DNA of 64,000 bases from Oscarella lobularis (taxonomy: Eukaryota; Porifera; Homoscleromorpha; Homosclerophorida; Oscarellidae): NCBI RefSeq assembly GCF_947507565.1, contig NC_089175.1:3895733-3959732 (forward strand). Reading direction: 5' to 3'. The notes below the pieces were generated by a model, which saw only the letters and a list, made by a program, of their open reading frames with translations, was not told the DNA's origin and made no database searches. Position 1 is the first letter of the stretch, and the number at the start of each line of letters is the position of its first letter. The translations under genes and the position numbers were made by a program. This document shows, piece by piece, positions 11,235-23,199 of the stretch.

Positions 11235-12560
11235 GGTGATACCGATGTAGTCACACATTGCATAGAGCTGGACAAAGAGCACGTTCCCTTTTGCCTCTCC
11301 ACGTTCAATTTTTCCATTCTACATTTTGACATAGAGGCTAGCATTTGCTTGAGACGATTAGCTGGCTGAATTTTCTAAATGCCAATTGAATGGATACTTC
11401 GTTGTGGGATGCCACCGTCACACCGCATTGATCTATTGCTGCACGCTGGAGTAATACATCAACTGTGCGATTATAAGATGCATTCGCATCAGCGTAGGTC
11501 GGCTGGATTGGATCAGGCCGGCCTATGCTTTGAGCACGGGATCTCTCGTACTCAATATAGGCTTTTCGAACAACTTTGGTGGCATAGCGAAAGCCAGATA
11601 AATCTCCTATCTCGAGATGGCGTTTATTAGCCGCATCTGTTTCCTGGAGAGAAAGATAGAGGAGAGAGAATAAGCCTCAACTCTGAGCTACCTTGACATA
11701 AGCCTGCTGGGTATTCCACACGTTGATACAGTCACCTTTATTGTGTGATGATTGCGTGATGAGAGCCAGTGCATGAATGGCTGGCTGCATCTCGTGGTAT
11801 TCAGCATCGATGAACATGTTCACTTTGGTTCTAGTGCAGGCCTAGAAGTAAATAACCAAAAATTAATAAATAAACAGCTGGAGAAGTGATGGTACCTTCG
11901 CAATGTCATCTAGCCTGGCACAGGTTGAATTAAACTCATCAAGGCAGTCATGTTCCAAGGCATTGTCAGACAAACGTCCATGCAGCTGAAGGGAGAATAA
12001 CAGAGTGAATTCATTTATGTATATATCTCTACTTCTCCAGTTTTGATTCTAGGCAAAATTCCGTCGCTATCAGTAATCTTTCTACTAAGTAAGGTCTGCA
12101 AAAAAAACGTAAGTAGTCTAACTAGGTAGAAGCAATTCAGTACAAGCAATTTTGGCCGAACGAGTGCCGTTGGTTTGACCTGGATTGCGCCTCGTACGCC
12201 ACTGACACAAGTCCGCTCTCAAAATCCTAAGAACAACCGTCTGGCTGCATGCCTGCTAAAGCAATCGAATCAAGAAAAGCGTGAACGTTCTCATCCAGAA
12301 GAGTTTCTCTACAAGAATCTTTCGTATTTAATTATTTTTATTATTATAATAAGGTTGACTGACCTTTGGTGTGTATCTTCGTTTGCGAGGCTCTGCTCAA
12401 TCTTCGATCGACAGCCCCGGCATAGAACATATACCCGCTTCGACGAATTTTTCGACGAATTTTTCATTGTGGGTTTTTGTGACGTCGTCGTGACTACTTC
12501 CGGCCACAAACTGACCGAACAATGATCGTCTCATGACGCCATCGAACAAGGCTGACGGCA
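11235..12560 (-). CDS. PRODH: Proline dehydrogenase (mitochondrial, FAD-dependent)
   Basis: Oxidises proline to pyrroline-5-carboxylate in mitochondria. Segments in gene order: RSLFGQFVAGS (about 12,530), a stretch ending HAFLDSIALAG, then GAIQVKPTALVRPKLL (about 12,165), an exon near 12,100 with DSDGILPR, exon 11897-11983, exon about 11,694-11,840 (VNMFIDAEYHEMQPAI), exon about 11,343-11,643 (KVVRGAYLEYERSRAQSIG, PTYADAN, VTVASHNE), and QLYAMCDYIGIT ending at 11235. VDAE-x6-QPAI, KLVRGAY and ASHNE are PRODH barrel signatures. The C-terminal RR helix region is not visible beyond 11235. Frame disruptions occur near 12,405, where an apparent extra base is shared with the copy at 17 kb, and near 11,290. 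The first exon and transit peptide were not found. Confidence 0.85.
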
Positions 12561-13152
12561 AAGAACGCTGCGCAAAATCGAGAATCTAAACGAAACGTTT
12601 CAAAACCCTAATGGATAGTAAATCTAAGTTTACTGCTGGGCTGTTGTCGACGAAACTATCGATTGCGCTCAGTCGGAGAATGAGAATGGAGCGGAGTAAC
12701 TATCGGAATGCAACGCCTACGCCGATTCTGTGTCAAGGCGGAAAGATGATATAAGTCTCGTCGAGCGTCGAATCGTCCGAAGCGATGGCCTCCTGCAGCA
12801 CAAATACGCTAGGTGAGTGTCTGTCGCGTCTGTAGGCGAAGACAAGTGCCTCGTTCGAGCTCGATTGGCTGCAAGAGCTCTCCGAAGTCCGTCCTGCAAA
12901 GCTCCGGCCCGGTTTACGCGTTCGTCATCGCAAATTCGACGAAGAACGCTTCGCGACATATGACATGAAGTTCCCGGTTGCTTCATTTATTTATTTATTT
13001 ATTTACTCGTGTGTCTGGAGCAAGCTGCGGGAGAAAAGGCTCAATTGAATTAGCTAAAAAATCAAGTGCATACACTGCAACACGCCCATTCAATCTCGCT
13101 CAATTTGCTCCACACTCACGTTTACCTTCGTTCTAATCACGATAGATTACAT
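12561..13152. other. PRODH upstream flank; weak divergent frame
   Basis: On the + strand an ATG at 12786 and its twin at 18108 open a short peptide with a possible 23-bp intron (GTGAGT...TAG), then a frame reading EDKCSFELDWLQELSEV in the 17-18 kb copy. The 12.8 kb copy has one extra base in it. It could be the first exon of an unknown gene divergent from PRODH, but there is no domain to support it. A (TTTA) run follows. Confidence 0.25.
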
Positions 13153-13358
13153 GTATGTACAGTCTGAGGGGTTCTGCTATATCATCTCAGCAAGCTTGAA
13201 ATTTTAGTCAATGAAGGGTATCCGACTTGGAACATACGACGGGTTGCAGCGCAATGAAATTGCGTCGTATGCAAGATTGTTTTCTATCGTCCGTTGAAGC
13301 TCGCTACCCTATTATTAATAAGAGGCTGACACGATGAGGTTACTACACCACCTACTTA
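13153..13358. repeat. Approximately 205-bp dispersed segment, copy 1
   Basis: The same segment occurs at 18483-18687 and 60652-60856. At 60.8 kb it overlaps the stop codon and 3' flank of an Ig-receptor membrane exon. Here it ends exactly where the 45-bp array begins. Confidence 0.85.
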
Positions 13359-16300
13359 TATATACCACCTGCCGGAAGAGTACGAACACCGCCTGACGGA
13401 ATATATATACCGGCGGAGTACGAACAACGCCTCACGGTATATATATAAAGCCTACCGGCGGAGTACGAACAAGGCCTGACGGAATATATATACCGCCTAC
13501 CGGCGGAGTACGAACACCGCCTGACGAAATATATACACTGAAGGCGGAGTACGAACATCCCCTGAAGAAATATATATACCGCCTGCCGGAAAAGTACGAA
13601 CATTGCCTGACGGAATATATACCGCTTGCCGGCGGAGTACGAATATCTCCTGACGGAATATATATACCGCCTGCCGGAGGAGTACGTACAACGCTTGACA
13701 AAATATATATACCGCCAACCGGAGGAGTACGAACAACGCCTGACGGAAAATATATACCGCCTGGAGGCGGAGTAGGAACAACGCCTGACGGAATATATAT
13801 ACCGCTTACAGGCGGAGTACGAACGCCTGACGAAATATATATACCGCCTGCAGGCGGAGTACGAAAATCTCCTAAAGGAATATGTATACCGCTTGCGGAG
13901 GAGTACGAAAAATGCCTGACGAAATATATAAACCGCCTGCAGGCGGAGTACGAACAACGCATGACGGAACATACATACGACCTGCCGGAAGAGTACGTAC
14001 AACGACTGACGAATTATATATAACGCCTACCGGAGGAGAACGAACGACGCCTGACGAAATATACATACGGTCTGCCGGCAGAGTACAAACAACGCATGAC
14101 GGAATATATATACCGCCTGCAGGCGGAGTACGAATATCTCCTGACGGAATATATATACCGCCTGCCGGTTGAGTACGAAGACTGTCTGAAGAAATATATA
14201 TACCGCCTGCAGGCGGAGTACGAACGCCTCCTGACGCAATATATATATACCGCCGGTAGGCGGAGTACGAACACCGCCGGACGAAATATATATACCGCCT
14301 GCCGGAGGAGTACGAACAACGCCTGACGAAATATATATTCCGCCTGCCGGAGGAGTACGAACAATGCCTGAAGAAATATATATACCGAATGCAGGCAGAG
14401 TACGAACACAGACTGACGGAATATATATACCGCCTGCCGGCAGAGTACGAACACCGCCTGACGGAATATATAGACCGCCTGCCGGCAGAGTACGAACGCC
14501 GCCTGACGGAATATAAATACCGCCTGCCGGCAGAGTACGAACACCGCCTGACGGAATATAAATACCGCCTGCCGGCAGAGTACGAACAGTGCCTGACGGA
14601 ATATATATACCGCCTACCGGCAGAGTACGAACGCCGCCTGATGCAATATATATACCGCCTGCCGGAGGAGTACGAACAACGCCTGACGGAATATATATAC
14701 CGCCTGCCGGAGGAGTACGAACAACGCCTGACGGAATATATATACCGCCTGCCGGAGGAGTACGAACAACGCCTGACGGAATATATATACCGCCTACCGG
14801 CGGAGTACGAACATCTCCTGACAAATTATATATTTCGCCTGCCGGAGAAGTACGAACAATGCCTGAAGAAATATATATACCGAATGCAGGCAGAGTACGA
14901 ACACCGCCTGACGGAATATATATACCGCCTGCCGGCAGAGTACGAACACCGCCTGACGGAATATATATACCGCCTACCGGAGGAGTACGAACAACGCCTG
15001 ACGGAATATATATACCGCCTGCCGGAGGAGTACGAACAACGCCTGACGGAATATATATACCGCCTACCGGCGGAGTACGAACATCTCCTGACAAATTATA
15101 TATTTCGCCTGCCGGAGAAGTACGAACAATGCCTGAAGAAATATATATACCGAATGCAGGCAGAGTACGAACACCGCCTGACGGAATATATATACCGCCT
15201 GCCGGCAGAGTACGAACACCGCCTGACGGAATATATATACCGCCTGCAAGAAGAGTACGAACACCGCCTGACAGAATATATATACCGCGTGGAGGCGGAG
15301 TACGAACAACGCCTGACGAAATATATATACCGCCTACCGGCAGAGTACGAACGCCGCCTGACGCAATATATATACCGCCTACCGGAGGAGTACAAACAGT
15401 GCCTGACGGAATATACATACCGCCTGCACGCGGAGTACGAAAATCTCCTAAAGGAATATGTATACCGCTTGCGGAGGAGTACGAAAAATGCCTAACGAAA
15501 TATATATACCGCCTGCAGGTGGAGTACGAACAACGCCTGACGGAACATACATACGACCTGCCGGAAGAGTACGTACAATGACTGACGAATTATATATAAC
15601 GCCTACCGGAGGAGAACGAACGACGCCTGACGAAATATACATACGGCCTGCCGGCAGAGTACAAACAACGAATGACGGAATATATATACAGCCTGCAGGC
15701 GGAGTACGAATATCTCCTGACGGAATATATATACCGCCTGCCGGTTGAGTACGAAGACTGTCTGAAGGAATATATATACCGCCTGCAGGCGGAGTACGAA
15801 CGCCTCCTGACGCAATATATATATATACCGCCTACCGGCGGAGTACGAACACCGCCGGACGAAATATATATACCGCCTGCCCGAGGAGTACGAACAACGC
15901 CTGACGAAATATATATTCCGCCCGCCGGCGGAGTACGAACAACGCCTGACGGAATATATATACCGCCTGCAGGCGGAGTAAGAACAACGCCTGACGGAAT
16001 ATATATACCGCCTGCAGGCGGAGTAACAATATAGCCTGACGGAATATATATACCGCCTGCCGGAAGAGTACGAACACCGCCTGACGAAATATATATACCG
16101 CCTGACGAAATATATACACCGCCTGCCGGAGGAGTACGAACAACGCCCAACGAAATATATATACCGAATGCAGGCAGAGTACGAACACCGCCTGACGGAA
16201 TATATATACCGCCTGCCGGCAGAGTACGAACACCGCCTGACGAAATATATATTCCGCCCGCCGGAGGAGTACGAACAACGCCTGACGGAATATATATACC

Positions 16301-16790
16301 GCCTGTAGGCGGAGTACGAACAACGCCTGACGGAATTTATACACGGCCTGCCGGAGGAGTACGAACAACGCCTGACGGAAAATATAAACCGCTTGCCGGA
16401 GGTGTACGAACAACGCCCGACGGAATATATATACCGCCTGTAGGCGGAGTACGAACACCGCCTGACAGAATATATATACCGCCTGCCGGAGGTGCACCGC
16501 CTGACGAAATATATATACCGCCTGTAGGCGGAGTACGAACAACGCCTGACGGAATATATATACCGCTTGCCGGCGGAGTATGAACACTTCCTGACGGAAT
16601 ATATATACCGCCTGCAGGCGGAGTACCAACACAGCCTGACGGAATATATATACCGTCTGCCGGAAGAGTACGAACACCGCCTGACGGAATATATATACCG
16701 CCTGTAGGCGGAGTACGAACAACGCCTGGCGGAATATATATACCGCCTCCCGGAAGAGTACAAACACCGCCTGACGAAATATATATATAC
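13359..16790. repeat. 45-bp minisatellite, array 1
   Basis: About 3.4 kb of tandem 45-bp units with the shape CGCCTGACGGAATATATATA followed by CCGCCTGCCGGAGGAGTACG and AACAA. Units vary at a few fixed positions (caggcggag, ccggaggag, ccggcagag, cacgcggag; gaaca/gtaca; cggaa/cgaaa). The period is a multiple of three and the unit has no stop in any frame, so several frames on both strands are open for hundreds of codons (for example TEYIYRLPAEYEHRL on +). A block of about 1.58 kb repeats inside the array (13.88 and 15.46 kb). I treat this as non-coding satellite. Confidence 0.95.
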
Positions 16791-16796
16791 ATATTG

Positions 16797-17850
16797 ATCT
16801 ATTGCTGCACGCTGGAGTAATACATCAACTGTGCGATTATAAGATGCATTCGTATCAGCGTCCGTCCTATGCTTTGAGCACGGGATCTCTCGTACTCAAG
16901 ATAGGCTCCTCGAACGACTTTGGTGGCATAGCGAAAGCCAGATAAATCTGCTATCTCGAGATGGCGTTTATTAGCCGCATCTGTTTCCTGGAGAGAAAGA
17001 TAGAGGAGAGAGAATAAGCCTCAACTCTGAGATAAGCCTGCTGGTTATTCTACACGTTGATAGTCACCTTTATTGTGTAATGATTGCGTGATGAGAGCCA
17101 GTGCATGAATGGCTGGCTGCATCTCGTGGTATTCAGCATCGATGAGCATGTTCACTTTGGCTCTAGTGCAGGCCTAGAAGTAAATAACCAAAAATTAATA
17201 AATAAACAGCTGGAGAAGTGATGGTACCTTCGCAATGTCATCTAGCCTGGTACAGGTTGAATTAAACTCATCAAGGCAGTCATGTTCCAAGGCATTGTCA
17301 GACAAACGTCCATGCAGCTGAAGGGAGAATAAAAGAGTGAATTCATTTATGTATGTATCTCTCTACTTCTCCAGTTTTGATTTTAGGCAAAATTCCGTCG
17401 CTATCAGTAATCTTTCTACTAAGTAAGGTCTGCAAAAAAAAACGTAAGTAGTCTAACTAGGTAGAAGCAATTCAGTACAAGCAATTTGGGCCGAACGAGT
17501 GCCGTTGGTTTGACCTGGATTGCACCTCGTACGCCACTGACACAAGTCCGCTCTCAAAATCCTAAGAACAACCGTCTGGCTGCATGCCCCGAATCAAGAA
17601 AAGCTAAACGTTCTCATCCAGAAGAGTTTCTCTACAAGAATCTTTCGTATTTAATTATTTTTATTATTATAATAAGGTTGACTGACCTTTGGTGTGTATC
17701 TTCGTTTGCGAGGCTCTGCTCAATCTTCAATCGACAGCCCTGGCATAGAACATATACCCGCTTCAACGAATTTTTCGACGAATTTTTCATTGTGGGTTTT
17801 TGTGACGTCGTCGTGACTACTTCCGGCCACAAACTGACCGAACAATGATC
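16797..17850 (-). pseudogene. PRODH partial copy B
   Basis: Near-identical to 11430-12530, including introns and the disruption seen near 12,405. It is truncated at the 3' end inside the exon that should encode VTVASHNE, exactly where the 45-bp array ends. Small indels and substitutions distinguish it from the 11-12 kb copy. It lacks the C-terminal exons and cannot make a complete enzyme. Confidence 0.85.
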
Positions 17851-18482
17851 GTCTCATGATGCCATCGAACAAGGCTGAGGGCAAAGAACGCTGCGCAAAA
17901 TCGAGAATCTAAACGAAACGTTTCAAAACCCTAATGGATAGTAAATCTAAGTTTACTGCTGGGCTGTTGTCGACGAAACTATCGATTGCGCTCAGTCGGA
18001 GAATGAGAATAGAGCGGAGTAACTATCGGAATGCAACGCGTGCGCCGATTCTGTGTCAAGGCGGAAAGATGATATAAGTCTCGTCGAGCGTCGAATCGTC
18101 CGAAGCGATGGCCTCCTGCAGCACAAATACGCTAGGTGAGTGTCTGTCGCGTCTGTAGGCGAAGACAAGTGCTCGTTCGAGCTCGATTGGCTGCAAGAGC
18201 TCTCCGAAGTCCGTCCTGCAAAGCTCCGGCCCGGTTTACGCGTTCGTCATCGCAAATTCGACGAAGAACGCTTCGCGACATATGACATGAAGTTCCCGGT
18301 TGCTTCATTTATTTATTTATTTATTTACTCGTGTGTCTGGAGCAAGCTGCGGGAGAAAAGGCTCAATTGAATTAGCTAAAAAATCAAGTGCATACACTGC
18401 AAAAGATCCACACGCCCATTCAATCTCGCTCAATTTGCTCCACACTCACGTTTACCTTCGTTCTAATCACGATAGATTACAT
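17851..18482. repeat. Duplicated PRODH upstream flank, copy B
   Basis: This is the second copy of the 12.55-13.15 kb flank, ending with the (TTTA) run at about 18302-18325 and then the 205-bp segment. The short + strand frame at 18140-18370 is intact here but has no recognisable domain. Confidence 0.8.
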
Positions 18483-18687
18483 GTATGTACAGTCTGAGGG
18501 GTTCTGCTATATCATCTCAGCATGAAATTTTAGTCAATGCAAGGTATCCGACTTGGAACATACGACGGGTTGCAGCGCAATGAAATTGCGTCGTATGCAA
18601 GATTGTTTTCTATCGTCCGTCGAAGCTCGGCTACCCTATTATTAATAAGAGGCTGACACGATGAGGTTACTACACCACCTACTTATA
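18483..18687. repeat. Approximately 205-bp dispersed segment, copy 2
   Basis: Second copy of 13153-13358, with a few small deletions. It again joins directly to a 45-bp array. Confidence 0.85.
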
Positions 18688-21424
18688 TATACCGCCTGCC
18701 GAAAGAGTACGAACACCGCCTGACGGAATATATATACCGGCGGAGTACGAACAACGCCTCACGGTATATATATAAAGCCTACAGGCGGAGTACGAACAAT
18801 GCCTGACGGAATATATATACCGCCTACCGGCGGAGTACGAACACCGCCTGACGAAATATATACACTGAAGGCGGAGTAGGAACATCCCCTGAAGAAATAT
18901 ATATACCGCCTGCCAGAAAAGTACGAACATTGCCTGACGGAATATATATACCGCCTGCAGGCGGAGAACGAACAACGGCTGACGGAATTTATACACGGTC
19001 TGCCGGAGGAGTACGAACAACGCCTGACGAAAAATATTTACCGCCTGCCGGAGGAGTACAAACACCGCCTGACGAAATATATATACCGCTTCCGAAGGAG
19101 TATGTACAACGCCTGACGAAATCTATACCGCCTACAGGCGGAGTATGAACGCCGCCTGACGCAATATATATACCGCCTACCGGCGGAGTACAAACAGTGC
19201 CTGACGGAATATATATATCGCCTGCACGCGGAGTACGAACACCGCCTGACGGAATATATATACCGCCTGACGGAATATATATACCGCCTGCCGGAGGAGT
19301 AGAAACAACGCCTGACGGAATATATATACCGCCTGCCGGAGGTGTACGAACAACGCCTGACGAAATATATATACCGCCTGTAGGCGGAGTACGAACAACG
19401 CCTGACGGAATATATATACCGCCTGTAGGCGGAGTACGAACAACGCCTGACGGAATATATATACCGCTTGCCGGAGGAGTTCGAACAACGCCAGACGGAA
19501 TATATATACCGCCTGCAGGCGGAGTACAAACAACGCCTGACGGAATTTACGCACGGCCTGCCGGAGGAGTACGAACAACGCCTGACGGAATTTATACACG
19601 GCCTGCCGGCGGAGTACGAACACTGCCTGATGGAATATATATACCGCCTGCAGGAAGAGTACGAACACCCCCTGACGGAATATATATACCGCTTACCGGA
19701 GGAGTACGAACGCATGACGGAATATATATATACCGCCTGCAGGCGGAGTACGAACACCGCCTGACGGAATATATATACCGCTTACCGGAGGAGTACAAAC
19801 AACGCCTGACGGAAAATATAAACCGCTTGCCGGAGGTGTACGAACACCGCCTGACGGAATATATTTACCGCTTGCCGGAGGAGTACAAACACCGCCTGAC
19901 GAAATATATATACCGCTTCCGAAGGAGTACGTACAACGCCTGACGAAATCTATATACCGCCTACCAGCGGAGTATGAACGTCGCCTGACGCAATATATAT
20001 ACCGCCTACCGGCGGAGTACAAACAGCGCCTGACGGAATATATATACAGCCTGCACGCGGAGTACGAACACCGCCTGACGGAATATATATATATATACCG
20101 CCTGAAGGCGGAGTACGAACATCCCCCCTGAAGAAATATATATACCGCCTGCCGGAAAAGTACGAACATTGCCTGACGGAATATATATACCGCTTGCCGG
20201 CGGAGTACGAATAACTCATGACGGAATATATATACCGCTTACCGAAGGAGTACAAACAACGCCTGACGGAAAATATAAACCGCTTGCCGGAGGAGTACGA
20301 ACAACGCCTGACGGAATACATATACCGCCTGTAGGCGGAGTACGAACAACGCCTGACGGAATATATAAACCGCCTGCCGGAGGTGTACGAACACCGCCTG
20401 ACGGAATATATATACAGCCTGCCGGAAAAGTACGAACATTGCCTGACGGAATCTATACCGGCGGAGTACGAATATCTCCTGACGGAATATATATACCGCC
20501 TGCCGGAGGAGTACGTACAACGCTTGACAAAATATATATGCCGCCAACCGGAGGAGTACAAACAACGCCTGACGGAAAATATATATGCCGCCAACCGGAG
20601 GAGTACGAACAACGCCTGACGGAAAATATATACCGCCTGGAGGCGGAGTAGGAACAACGCCTGACGGAATATATATACCGCTTACCGGCGGAGTACGAAC
20701 GCCTGACGAAATATATATACCGCCTGCAGGCGGAGTACGAAAATCTCGAAAGGAATATGTATACCGCTTGCGGAGGAGTACGAAAAATGCTTGACGAAAT
20801 ATATATACCGCCTGCAGGCGGAGTACGAACAACGCCTGAAGGAACATACATACGACCTGCCGGAGGAGTACGTACAACGACTGACGAATTATATATAACG
20901 CCTACCGGCGGAGTACAAACAGTGCCTGACGGAATATATATACCGCCTGGAGGCGGAGTACGAACACCGCCTGACGCTTCCGAAGGAATACGTACAACGC
21001 CTGACGGAATATATATACCGCTTACCGGCGGAGTACGAACGCCTGACGGAATATATATACCGCCTGCAGGTGGAGTACGAACACCGCCTGACGAAATATA
21101 TATACCGCCTGCAGGAGGAGTACGAAAATCTCCTAAAGGAATATATATACCGCCTGCCGGAGGTGTACGTACAACGCCTGACGGAATATATATACCGCCT
21201 GCAGGAGGAGTACGAACAACGCCTGACGGAATATATATACCGCCTGTTGGCGGAGTACGAACACTGCCTGACGGAATATATATACCGCCTGCAGGCGGAA
21301 TACGAACAACGCCTGACGAAATATATATACCGCCTGTTGGCGGAGTACGAACACCGTCTGACGGAATATATATACCGCCTGCCGGAAAAGTACAAACACC
21401 GCCTGACGAAATATATATACATAT
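18688..21424. repeat. 45-bp minisatellite, array 2
   Basis: Same unit family as array 1. The array begins with the same series of variant units as array 1, then diverges. Several units are interrupted by short deletions and expanded TA runs. Confidence 0.95.
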
Positions 21425-21427
21425 TGA

Positions 21428-21773
21428 TATATTGCTGTACGCTGGAGTAATACATCAACTGTGCGATTATAAGATGCATTCGTATCAGCGTAGGTCGACT
21501 GGATTGGATCAGGCCGTCCTATGCTTTGAGCACGGGATCTCTCGTACTCAAGATAGGCTCCTCGAACGACTTTGGTGGCATAGCGAAAGCCAGATAAATC
21601 TCCTATCTCGAGATGGCGTTTATTAGCCGCATCTGTTTCCTGGAGAGAAAGATAGAGGAGAGAGAATAAGCCTCAACTCTGAGCTACCTTGACATAAGCC
21701 TGCTGGGTATTCCACACGTTGATACAGTCACCTTTATTGTGTGATGATTGCGTGATGAGAGCCAGTGCATGAT
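21428..21773 (-). pseudogene. PRODH partial copy C
   Basis: Third copy of the exon carrying KVVRGAYLEYERSRAQSIG, truncated on its 3' side at the same point as copy B. It breaks off inside the next upstream exon at 21773, where VPS13-like sequence begins. Confidence 0.85.
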
Positions 21774-21985
21774 TTCTTCTTGACGAAATCGGAGTTGTCC
21801 GGCACGCCTACTTACATATATATAGGACGATCATTATAAAGATTTGCGTCGTATTAGATTCCGCTCCCGAAGTCGAAGTCATTGGAGATGCTGATGTCGT
21901 AATAGAGGAAGAGACTTTGTTTCAACCCCGAGTTCGAATCTTTTTCTCGGGAGGAAACCTCTTTCTGATGTATTACCAGAATGAA
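21774..21985 (+). pseudogene. Mosaic: VPS13 scrap joined to an Ig-receptor exon fragment
   Basis: Positions 21774-21805 match the VPS13D-like sequence near 37622 (TTCTTCTTGAC...TTGTCCGGCACGCC). From about 21841 the + strand reads DSAPEVEVIGDADVV and later RIFFSGGNLFLMYY, a relative of the exon at 4519-4700. At 21986 it switches again to VPS13-like sequence on the other strand. Three gene fragments within about 210 bp argue for repeated end-joining or misassembly. Confidence 0.7.
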
Positions 21986-23175
21986 AATCGACGTCAACCA
22001 TACGGCCAATCTAAAAGAACTAAAAGATCGCTTGTTGATAGAAGTGGGGCCCACGAGTTTGACTTACGGTTTTATAACGTGATTGAAAATCGGGGTCGTC
22101 CTTAGCCACTAAGATAGCGTCGATTTTCACTATGTACTGGTGATACGGACAGATCGCCCGTCCGTCCCGAGAGCGTGGCTCGTGTTGTCACCCTCGAGAC
22201 GGCGACGAAATTGGCGACGACGCGACGGGCAGCGAACGAAAGGGATTTAATATTGGCTTTCCTAACGACTGGAACAAGAGGGGACCGTATCCAGCGTTTC
22301 CCTTCACCTTTTGACATCTCGACGACATGATGTATCGATTGGGCGTGCCGGCCTCTTGAAGGAGATCTTCCATCATCAGACTGCCGAGCTTCACTTGAAG
22401 ACTCGTCACGTACGGCTTAGTCTTGTTGACGGTCAATCCCAAGTTCTCCAACGTGATTTCGACGATGTCCTTTTCGTCTGCTTCAATTCGGCTTTCGTGT
22501 ATGTCTTCAACTGTTCGTATTGTCGGCGAGCGATTTTTCTCAGGCGACGCTCAGCACTCGACTCGAACGGTTGAAGGAAGCGCTTGATTTCATCCACTAT
22601 CGCTCGATTGTAGACGAGATCGAGAGGCAAAGCGTCTCAATCCCCCGTTGAGGGCCCCCCTTTTTACCAGAAAACGACGTTTCATTCTCCCCTTCATCCG
22701 CTTTCTGTTTCTCTTCTTGCTCTTGTGATTTCCAGCCGGTCCAGGCAGGAAACCAACTTATGAAGAAAGCCCTGCTTTTGAACTCCACTGCTCTATAGAA
22801 TGAATAGAAAAAGAAACAATACAAAACTGTACGTTGTACCTTAGCTAAGGCATCTTCCATCTTGATGCCAGCATAGGCTATTCGTCTGAGTATGTGACTA
22901 GTTCATCTAAACTGAGATCTGCCTCAAGCGTATCAAGCAAATCCTGTATTGAAACAAAGCACACGTCAACAATTAAGAGGTGGTCACTTAGGTTCTGCTT
23001 TACCAGATCTTCAGAGGAAATTCTCGTCTCTGCCAACTTCTGCATGTAAGCCGAAACGTATTTAGCGTTATCTCTCAATCGTTTAAGAATGAATGCCCAC
23101 GTCTCGCGCTTGTTCCGCTCCTTGAGCAGATTCACGACGCATTCAATTGCAAACCTCCAATACGTGACCACGCTA
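21986..23175 (-). pseudogene. VPS13 N-terminal region fragment
   Basis: Reading on the - strand: YWRFAIECVVNLLKERNKRE...WAFILKRL (23171-23060), then LDLVYNRAIVDEIKRFLQPF (about 22600), then LENLGLTVNKTKPYVTSLQV (about 22440) and PNRYIMSS. These match the conserved start of VPS13 lipid-transfer proteins in the expected order (WW-RFA block, LDxVYN, L-x-LGLxV). The extreme chorein N-terminus is absent and the 5' side ends in dispersed repeats. At 21986 the gene is cut by another fragment, so it cannot be complete. Part of it (22130-22450) is duplicated at 37870-38260. Confidence 0.75.
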
Positions 23176-23199
23176 AATTAAGGGTGCGGTAATTGCAGG

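Noticed and set aside
14027-15418. Long repetitive proteins (300-490 residues) in several frames of the 45-bp arrays
   Set aside because: All frames are equally open because the unit has no stops. Unit differences are not biased to synonymous sites in any frame, and there are no splice or start signals.
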